From: Clostridia bacterium | GTDB taxonomy: Bacteria > Bacillota > Clostridia > Christensenellales > QALW01 | Assembly (NCBI GenBank): GCA_017502165.1 | Contig: JAFVVO010000019.1 | Location: 1 to 64,000 of the forward strand | Direction: 5' to 3' | DNA length: 64,000 nucleotides | Shown here: in pieces, positions 58,338-64,000 of the stretch | Position numbering within the stretch: the first letter of the stretch is position 1 | How the letters are laid out: each line of letters starts with the position of its first letter | Translations under genes and position numbers: made by a program | Notes under the pieces: model-generated | What the model saw: only the letters and a program-made list of their open reading frames with translations | Told to the model about the DNA's origin: nothing | The model's database searches: none

Positions 58338-60407
58338 ATGAATTTTTCTACTACGGTTTACAAACGCCTCGAAATCGTGCTTCACAGTGATAAGGAGTAC
58401 GAGAATCCTTTTTTAGACGTTGATATTGATGCAGTCTTTACACACGAAGACGGCACTGTTATTACTCTTCCGGGCTTCTGGAACGGTGATAACGAATGGA
58501 AGGTGCGCTTTTCTGCAGAAAAAGCAGGAAAATGGACGTACAAAATCACCTGCACCGATAAAGATAATACTTCCTTAACCGATTCGGGTGAAATTGAAGC
58601 CGCACCTTGCTTAAATCCCAAAACAGAGCTTGAAAAGCACGGCTACGTTCGATTAGAGCCGGGCAAGCGCCATTTTGTTTACGGCGACGGTACGCCTTTC
58701 TTCTATCTTGGTGACACTCATTGGCAGATGCCCGACCACGAGCATTTGCACGATTGCAACTATCCGGGTTGCTCTTGCGGAAGTCAGTTCAAGCACTTGG
58801 TAGAAAATAGACTTCAAAAGGGCTTTAACGTTTACCAAACATATTTTGCAGGTCACAGAATGCAAGATAGCAGAGTAGGTAATCCTCCTTGGTGGGCAAA
58901 GTGCTATTCTCTTATCAATCCCAAGGTTTTCAATGACACTATGGACGTTATGATAGAATACCTTGCAGATAAGGGAATTACCGTTGCTCTCGGCTTCGGT
59001 CTTCATAACGGAAGTATCCATTGTTATGGCAGCAAGGAAGAGCCTGTATTAAAGTTTGCCCGTTACTGCGTTGCAAGATATGCTTGCTATCCTTTAATGT
59101 GGATTACCGCACAGGAAATTACCGATTACAAGTTCGGCTCCTTTGATATTTGGCGTAAGGCCGCTGCGCTTGTTGGAGAACTTGACGGATACCATCGTCC
59201 TAACAGTGCCCATATGTATCCTATGACTCTTGATGATCCTAGAGCACAGACCCTTGATAATGATCCTTGGCATCAGTGGTGGACGCTTCAGGGCGCTCAC
59301 GGAGGATACAATAAACTTCAGAAGCGCTTCTTCTATGAAAGCTATTATAATGCAGAAAAGATTAAGCCTTACATTGAAGGCGAAAGCCAGTATGAAGACG
59401 TTTATTGCGACGGCTTCTGCGGAAGTGATGCTGCAAGAATGGCTGCTTGGCAGGCTATGCAGTCAGGCTGCGCAGGCTACACCTATGGCGCAAGCGCTAT
59501 TTGGCTGTTCTCTTGGGAACATTCCAAAAAGTTTACTTATTCTCCTGACGCTTGGTATGAAGCAATGGATAAGCCTGTATCTTTCCATATGACGTATATG
59601 AAGAAGTTTTATGAATACGTTGGCTGGCCTAAGATTAAGCCCAGCTTCGACTATGAATTCGGTATGTTTGAAATGCGCAAATACGTTTCCATTTCACATA
59701 TTGATAAGGACGTATTTGTGTTCTATATTTTCTCAAAGGAAAAGGAAAGAGGATATATTAAGGGGCTCAAGGAGAACGTTCGATATCAGGCTCGTTGGTT
59801 TGATCCCATAATGAACAAATTTATTGATCTTCCCGACATTATTACTCCTGACGGTAAGGTGGATCTTCCCGACAGACCTTCTCTTCGCGACTGGGTGCTT
59901 CTTCTTAACACCTATGACCTTGGGGAATATGAAACCTACGTTTATCCCGAAACTAAAAAGGCAGTACCTGCTTCCGAGGTAACTCCCGGTGAGAAAATTC
60001 AGGTTGCAAGCGTATCAGCACTTTCTGCCGCGGAAGAGGATCATCCCTTTGAAAACCTTATTGACGGAAATCCGGACACCTATTGGGAAGGCTATCATCC
60101 CAAGGGAAGCCACGAGATTATTCTTGATTTAGGCGCTTCACAAGACGTGGGATACGTTAAGTTCGTTTCACCTCAAGATAAAATGATTTATTTCGATTTC
60201 CGCATTTTTGGATCAAATGATGGCAAAACTTACGATTTGTTGGCAGAACGTCCCAACAAAACAGTTGCCGTTGGCGGCCCCTATCCCGAATATTACGAAG
60301 CTGTAAGCGGAAATTACCGTTATATCAAGGTGTTTATAAACTCCTCAGATATTCCCGGCGCAGAGCCCGCACTTAACCTTTCCGCTTTGGAAGTTTACAA
60401 AAAATAA
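58338..60407 (+). CDS. DUF5060/DUF4038 glycoside hydrolase with C-terminal F5/8-type discoidin domain
   Basis: Encodes 689 residues, no signal peptide. DUF5060 (residues 15-95; TLPGFWNGDNEWKVRFSAEK) precedes a DUF4038 TIM barrel (about 100-530; FVYGDGTPFFYLGDTHW, YPLMWITAQEITD, KPYIEGESQYED), so the Glu in AQEI and the one in EGES are catalytic candidates. Residues 555-689 form a discoidin-like domain (FENLIDGNPDTYWEGYHPKG; HEIILDLGASQDVGYVKF). It is a paralogue of 25197-26867 with an added carbohydrate-binding-like domain. Insertions between the domains differ, so the substrates may differ. Confidence 0.83.
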   Translation: MNFSTTVYKRLEIVLHSDKEYENPFLDVDIDAVFTHEDGTVITLPGFWNGDNEWKVRFSAEKAGKWTYKITCTDKDNTSLTDSGEIEAAPCLNPKTELEKHGYVRLEPGKRHFVYGDGTPFFYLGDTHWQMPDHEHLHDCNYPGCSCGSQFKHLVENRLQKGFNVYQTYFAGHRMQDSRVGNPPWWAKCYSLINPKVFNDTMDVMIEYLADKGITVALGFGLHNGSIHCYGSKEEPVLKFARYCVARYACYPLMWITAQEITDYKFGSFDIWRKAAALVGELDGYHRPNSAHMYPMTLDDPRAQTLDNDPWHQWWTLQGAHGGYNKLQKRFFYESYYNAEKIKPYIEGESQYEDVYCDGFCGSDAARMAAWQAMQSGCAGYTYGASAIWLFSWEHSKKFTYSPDAWYEAMDKPVSFHMTYMKKFYEYVGWPKIKPSFDYEFGMFEMRKYVSISHIDKDVFVFYIFSKEKERGYIKGLKENVRYQARWFDPIMNKFIDLPDIITPDGKVDLPDRPSLRDWVLLLNTYDLGEYETYVYPETKKAVPASEVTPGEKIQVASVSALSAAEEDHPFENLIDGNPDTYWEGYHPKGSHEIILDLGASQDVGYVKFVSPQDKMIYFDFRIFGSNDGKTYDLLAERPNKTVAVGGPYPEYYEAVSGNYRYIKVFINSSDIPGAEPALNLSALEVYKK

Positions 60408-60423
60408 AATACCAAAAACAATA

Positions 60424-60454
60424 AAAACGTCAGCAATTTGCTGACGTTTTTTTG
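60424..60454. terminator. terminator
   Basis: AAACGTCAGCAA pairs with TTGCTGACGTTT, with a T7 run on the plus strand and an A-rich flank that also serves the minus strand. Confidence 0.9.
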
Positions 60455-60458
60455 TTGT

Positions 60459-61058
60459 TTATTGTTCATTAGACGAGAAAAGCAATCTAATTTCCTTCCC
60501 ATTATAATCAATTTCATAGAAAGTATCGTTGAAATCATACAGCTTGATTGTATCCTTTGTCATCTCAAACGCAGTTTTACCGGTTGGGGAAAAGAATATA
60601 TCTATGCCGCTGAAAGACCATAATTTGTTTAATTTACTGTCAAATCTTGCAATTTCCATTTCACCGTAAACTATGTAATCATCACCGAATTTATTAAGGG
60701 AGAAAACACAGCCAAATATATCAGTTGGTTTTACGTTAATAACTCGTCCTTTCATAACGTCTATCTGTAAAAACGCATTGTTCTGAAGAAGCGTAAGTAT
60801 GCTTCCGTCTAAAGCGGCGATATCGTCCGTAGGCTCGCCCCAACGAGATATTAGTGCAAGCTTCTTTTGTTTGTTAAATAGGTAAACGTTGATTTCAAAA
60901 ACCTTTATATAATCTTCGTTACTGTAATTCAAAGGGTCAAGAATGACATCATAACGTTTATTTTGAGGGTCATCAAAAGAAAAACTATCCTTTACGGAGA
61001 TGCAAACGGTGCATAAATTATTCTTAAATTTCATATTAAATAATTCACTTAATCCCAC
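60459..61058 (-). CDS. hypothetical beta-rich protein coupled to the shell protein
   Basis: Encodes up to 199 residues from GTG 61056-61058, or 191 from ATG 61032-61034 with a weak AAGTGAA site; the choice is open. No signal or membrane segment. Alternating strands (DYIKVFEINVYLFNKQKKLA; DYIVYGEMEIARFDSKLNKL; DTIKLYDFNDTFYEIDYNGK) suggest a propeller-like repeat. No family was recognised. The GTG start overlaps the end of the shell-protein gene. Confidence 0.7.
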   Translation of the reverse strand: MGLSELFNMKFKNNLCTVCISVKDSFSFDDPQNKRYDVILDPLNYSNEDYIKVFEINVYLFNKQKKLALISRWGEPTDDIAALDGSILTLLQNNAFLQIDVMKGRVINVKPTDIFGCVFSLNKFGDDYIVYGEMEIARFDSKLNKLWSFSGIDIFFSPTGKTAFEMTKDTIKLYDFNDTFYEIDYNGKEIRLLFSSNEQ

Positions 61059-61756
61059 AAATGCGGAGATGGGCTTTCAGGATATGAGCCTAATGAAATT
61101 AAAAGCTTTAAGCCGATTTCTCTTGCGGTTAAAACGGCGTTTTTAACTGCGCTTGTGTCACCTGTAAAGGCAATTATAACTTCGTTTGTGTGGCTTGTTT
61201 CTTTGTTGGGCGTCATATACTTGGTAATTTCAACGCTTGATGATTTTACCGCCTTATCAGCCATAACAAGACCTATTGCGGCAGGGGAGCCTGCCATAAA
61301 GCCAAAAGCTCTGCCTAAAGGAATATTAAAGAATTGGCTGAGTGCTTCGCCTGCACTGGCAGAATAAGCAAATTCAAGGTGACCTGCTTTGCTTATATGC
61401 ACTTCGCCTGCGTTTATGGTGGTTTGTTCTAAAGCAATCTCAACGGCTCTGCGCACGTCAGAAACGTCGTTACCGCCAAGCACGATATAGTTTCCGTGAC
61501 CGCCCCAACCTTTTGTGTCCCTTGGAAGCTCAATGGTAACAATGTGGGTGTTGGTGTTTTTAATTGCTTCGTCAACGGCAACAATCTGCCCTGCGGCACC
61601 GGTGCGTGAGCTTATAACCCCAAGGGCAGAATAGGGGGTGTTCATTTGGGTTTTTATGGTTTCGTCAATTCCCGGAATAACAAGACCTATGGTATCAAGC
61701 ACAGTAGTGCCTACAAATTCGGGCATTGAACAAGAAAATTCGTTTGTGTTTATCAT
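61049..61756 (-). CDS. PduB/EtuB-type bacterial microcompartment shell protein (tandem BMC)
   Basis: Encodes 235 residues. FVGTTVLDTIGLVIPGIDE, then RTGAAGQIVAVDEAIKNTNT, HIVTIELPRDTKGWGGHGNY and GGNDVSDVRRAVEIALEQT form the first BMC domain, and PLGRAFGFMAGSPAAIGLVM with VIIAFTGDTSAVKNAVLTAR the second. PduB-type trimers tile microcompartment shells. No other shell protein, aldehyde dehydrogenase or diol/ethanolamine enzyme is in the window, so this copy is an orphan here. CAGGAGC precedes the ATG. Confidence 0.88.
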   Translation of the reverse strand: MINTNEFSCSMPEFVGTTVLDTIGLVIPGIDETIKTQMNTPYSALGVISSRTGAAGQIVAVDEAIKNTNTHIVTIELPRDTKGWGGHGNYIVLGGNDVSDVRRAVEIALEQTTINAGEVHISKAGHLEFAYSASAGEALSQFFNIPLGRAFGFMAGSPAAIGLVMADKAVKSSSVEITKYMTPNKETSHTNEVIIAFTGDTSAVKNAVLTAREIGLKLLISLGSYPESPSPHLWD

Positions 61757-61771
61757 TTTTGCTCCTGAAAA

Positions 61772-61808
61772 ATGGGGGATAAACCCTTACCGCTTCAGCG
61801 GTAAGGGA
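61772..61808. terminator. hairpin between topoisomerase and shell-protein genes
   Basis: CCCTTACCGC pairs with GCGGTAAGGG. The T tail is weak on both strands, so termination may be partial and the genes may be cotranscribed. Confidence 0.55.
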
Positions 61809-61812
61809 TAAA

Positions 61813-64000
61813 TTAAATTATAAGGGCAACCGCGTCGATTATTTCGTCGCCCATAACAGCCAGCGCATAGGGCTTACCTGCAGAAAGTCTTGCTTCAATG
61901 AAAATGTCTTCACTGTTAAAGATTTCAATTTCATTGTTAGAATGAAGTGCAAGAATATCAACGGGTTCTTTAACGTAAACTGCACCTGCAACGCGGGTAC
62001 CGTTAGAGCCGTTTTTGCGCCATTCAAAAGTTTTCTGACCTTTTCGTGCGCGAAGACCTAACTCATAATCAACTGCAAGAGCGCGTTTTGCGTAGCCCTT
62101 TTCGCTGAAGACTACAATTTCGCCTTCATCGGAAATCTGTTTAGCAAACACTACAGAATCGTTTTCGTCAATGGAAATACCCTTAACACCTGCAGTAACT
62201 CTGCCGGTAAGAGAAATTTCCGACATATCCATATTAAGACTCATACCGCTTGCGGTTATAAAGAGCATACTTGCGTCTTGCTGCTTAAGCTCGACGTTAA
62301 CGAGAACGTCCTCATTTTTAAGGGAGATAGAGTTAAACTTATTCTTTTTAACGGCATATTCACTTAAATCAGACATCTTAATCATACCGTTTTTAGTGGT
62401 AAATACAACGTTTGCTTCAGGAAGAACGTTCTTATAGCAAATTGCAAGAAGTATTTGTTCGCCCGTTTCAAAACCGGGACAAAGCCTTCCTAAAGCACAG
62501 CCTTTATCACGCCACTTGTAATCGGGAATATCTTCTATCTTAATATTGTAGCAGAAGCCAAGTGACGAGAACAGAAGCAAAGACATATCTGTTTGTGCCT
62601 GAGTTATATAGGTAAGTGCATCAGACGCTTCCGTAGGCGCATCTTTGTTAGAAAGGTTGTAATTTTTAATGTTTGCACGGCGAATATAACCTGCGCGGTC
62701 AATGGAAATTGCCACGTCTTCAACTACCTTGAAGGTTTCCTTTGTAACCTCTTCTTCCTTGTGACCGTAAACAATCTGAGTCTTTCTGGGAGACTTATAT
62801 TTGCGCTTAATGTCTAAAAGACTCTTCTTAATAACGGCATTAAGCTTTGCTTTGCTTGCTAAAATGCTTTCAAGCTCTGTGATTAGCTCGCGAACTTGAG
62901 CAAGGTCCTTCTCTAAGGTTTCGATTTCAAGGCCCGTCAAGCGCTGAAGTCGCATCTCAAGAATTGCCGTTGCCTGACGTTCTGTCAATTCAAACGCTTC
63001 GCGAAGACGCTCTTTAGCGGTGCGTACGTTGGGAGAAGAACGGATAATCTTGATAACCTTATCGATATTCTTAATGGCTATCATTAAGCCGGAAAGGATT
63101 TCTTCCTTCTGTCTTGCGGCATCAAGGTCGTGGCGAACACGCTTACGCTCAACGTTCTTCTGATATTCGATATAATATTTTGTTATTTCAAGTAAGCCCA
63201 TTTGCTTCGGCTTGCCGTCAGCAATAGCAACCATATTTACGCCAAAGGTCTTTTGCATATTGCTGTATTTGTAAAGATAAGAAAGAATCTTATCAACGTC
63301 AGCATCCTTTTTAACCTCAATAACGGCTCTGAGACCTTCGCGGTCAGATTCGTCACGGATATCGCTGATTTGCGTCAAGGGACCCTTTTTCTCGTTAACC
63401 ATTTTCATAATTTCAACGAGCATAGCCGCCTTGTTAACCTGGTAGGGCACCTGATTGATTACAATAAGCTTTTTGCCGTTTTGCGCATTTTCAATAGAAA
63501 CGTTTGCGCGCATAATAAGCTTTCCGCCGCCCGTTGCGTAAGCGTCACGAATAGCCTCACCGTTGGTAATTAAGCCGCCGGTGGGGAAGTCGGGACCCTT
63601 AATATATTTCATCATTTCGTCAAGTGAAATACGGGGGTTATCAATCTGTGCAATAATACCATCAATAACTTCACCAAGGTTATGGGTAGGAATATTTGTG
63701 GCAAGACCTACCGCAATACCCGTTGCACCGTTAACCAAAAGGTTAGGAAATCTGCCCGGAAGAATATCGGGCTCTTTCCTTGTATCGTCAAAGTTAAGTG
63801 ACCAGCTTACCGTGTCCTTTTCAATGTCACGAAGAAGCTCAAGGGCAAGGGGAGCCATTCTGGCCTCTGTGTAACGGAAAGCGGCGGCAGAGTCACCGTC
63901 AATGGAGCCAAAGTTGCCGTGACCGTCAACCAAGGGTGCGCGCATAACGAAATCCTGCGCCATACGAACCATGGTTTCGTAAATTGAAGAGTCACCGTGG
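61813..64000 (-). CDS. type IIA topoisomerase subunit A (ParC/GyrA family), 5' end outside the window
   Basis: About 728 residues are visible; the frame runs open to the window edge, so the true start lies beyond 64000. The visible N-terminus is [17 protein letters not shown] (quinolone-target region, Ser and Glu at the two key positions, the unmutated state), followed by the catalytic Tyr in FRYTEARM and [17 protein letters not shown]. The C-terminal half has the beta-pinwheel repeats but no QRRGGKG GyrA box; [11 protein letters not shown] stands where it would be, which favours a ParC-like or second topoisomerase over true GyrA. It cuts and passes duplex DNA with its B subunit. Confidence 0.9.
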   Translation of the reverse strand, partial: HGDSSIYETMVRMAQDFVMRAPLVDGHGNFGSIDGDSAAAFRYTEARMAPLALELLRDIEKDTVSWSLNFDDTRKEPDILPGRFPNLLVNGATGIAVGLATNIPTHNLGEVIDGIIAQIDNPRISLDEMMKYIKGPDFPTGGLITNGEAIRDAYATGGGKLIMRANVSIENAQNGKKLIVINQVPYQVNKAAMLVEIMKMVNEKKGPLTQISDIRDESDREGLRAVIEVKKDADVDKILSYLYKYSNMQKTFGVNMVAIADGKPKQMGLLEITKYYIEYQKNVERKRVRHDLDAARQKEEILSGLMIAIKNIDKVIKIIRSSPNVRTAKERLREAFELTERQATAILEMRLQRLTGLEIETLEKDLAQVRELITELESILASKAKLNAVIKKSLLDIKRKYKSPRKTQIVYGHKEEEVTKETFKVVEDVAISIDRAGYIRRANIKNYNLSNKDAPTEASDALTYITQAQTDMSLLLFSSLGFCYNIKIEDIPDYKWRDKGCALGRLCPGFETGEQILLAICYKNVLPEANVVFTTKNGMIKMSDLSEYAVKKNKFNSISLKNEDVLVNVELKQQDASMLFITASGMSLNMDMSEISLTGRVTAGVKGISIDENDSVVFAKQISDEGEIVVFSEKGYAKRALAVDYELGLRARKGQKTFEWRKNGSNGTRVAGAVYVKEPVDILALHSNNEIEIFNSEDIFIEARLSAGKPYALAVMGDEIIDAVALII

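Noticed and set aside
61813..64000. Quinolone-resistance mutation in the topoisomerase subunit
   Set aside because: The visible HGDSSIYE motif carries Ser and Glu at the two usual sites, the normal state in Bacillota.

Overview
The window looks like chromosomal DNA of an anaerobic, probably gut-associated member of the Bacillota (class Clostridia, Oscillospiraceae/Eubacteriales-like). Supporting signs are Clostridia-type housekeeping blocks (spoVB - yabN/mazG - HU; mnmE - mnmG - rsmG), the sporulation-type proteins SpoVB and SpoIID, an ECF thiamin transporter under a TPP riboswitch, SipW/TasA-like export, AG-rich Shine-Dalgarno sites with occasional TTG/GTG starts, and moderate GC. Most forward promoters read TTGAC(A/T) - 17 bp - TAAAAT or TATAAT, often with an extended TG.

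Layout. (1) 1-2800 is an accessory island: a terminator, a block of ATGGAC repeats, then three AT-rich orphan genes. Each orphan gene follows the same promoter module, and they are separated by elaborate inverted-repeat arrays, so the block reads like a cassette array. (2) 2878-5250 holds a LysR regulator divergent from a D-malate/tartrate-type dehydrogenase, and an XRE regulator. (3) 5300-9650 holds a divergent promoter region, a probable small structured RNA, a Cys-rich KTR protein, and a TetR - micro-ORF - membrane protein - SipW signal peptidase - TasA-like surface protein operon. (4) 9700-20550 is the most unusual segment. It has two YbjN-like proteins with an orphan Card1-like CARF nuclease, then a second operon with a giant Clp-AAA / receiver-like / FtsH-M41 fusion, a membrane Rossmann-RyR protein, a small HTH protein, an alkaline phosphatase lipoprotein and an AIM24 protein. 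(5) 20550-22170 is a tandem duplication of a membrane-protein gene. (6) 22350-28483 is a glycan-use operon under an AraC regulator (DUF5107-TPR, DUF5060/DUF4038 hydrolase, GH20), followed by an NCS2 purine permease.

(7) 30350-44480 is mostly housekeeping: HU, YabN/MazG, SpoVB, MnmE-MnmG-RsmG, a 5'-nucleotidase-like HAD, surface and membrane proteins, a PHP phosphoesterase, YgjV and NAD synthetase. (8) 44560-50450 has an ABC half-transporter, a 20-bp minisatellite, ThiT with its riboswitch, a sugar isomerase-like TIM barrel and a large PHP/discoidin protein. (9) 50528-57200 is the minus-strand run TadA - catalytically degenerate M14 peptidase homologue - RlmH - CPBP - ApgM, then plus-strand YfcE and SpoIID. 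(10) 57376-64000 has an HpcH/HpaI aldolase, a second DUF5060/DUF4038 hydrolase with a discoidin domain, an orphan PduB-type microcompartment shell protein, and the 3' part of a type IIA topoisomerase A subunit.

The best candidates for something undescribed are the cassette-like array with hairpin arrays (520-2790) and the CARF / Clp-FtsH / RyR neighbourhood (9668-20505). No CRISPR array, cas gene, tRNA, rRNA or intact transposase was recognised. All family calls come from reading motifs; no database search was run.
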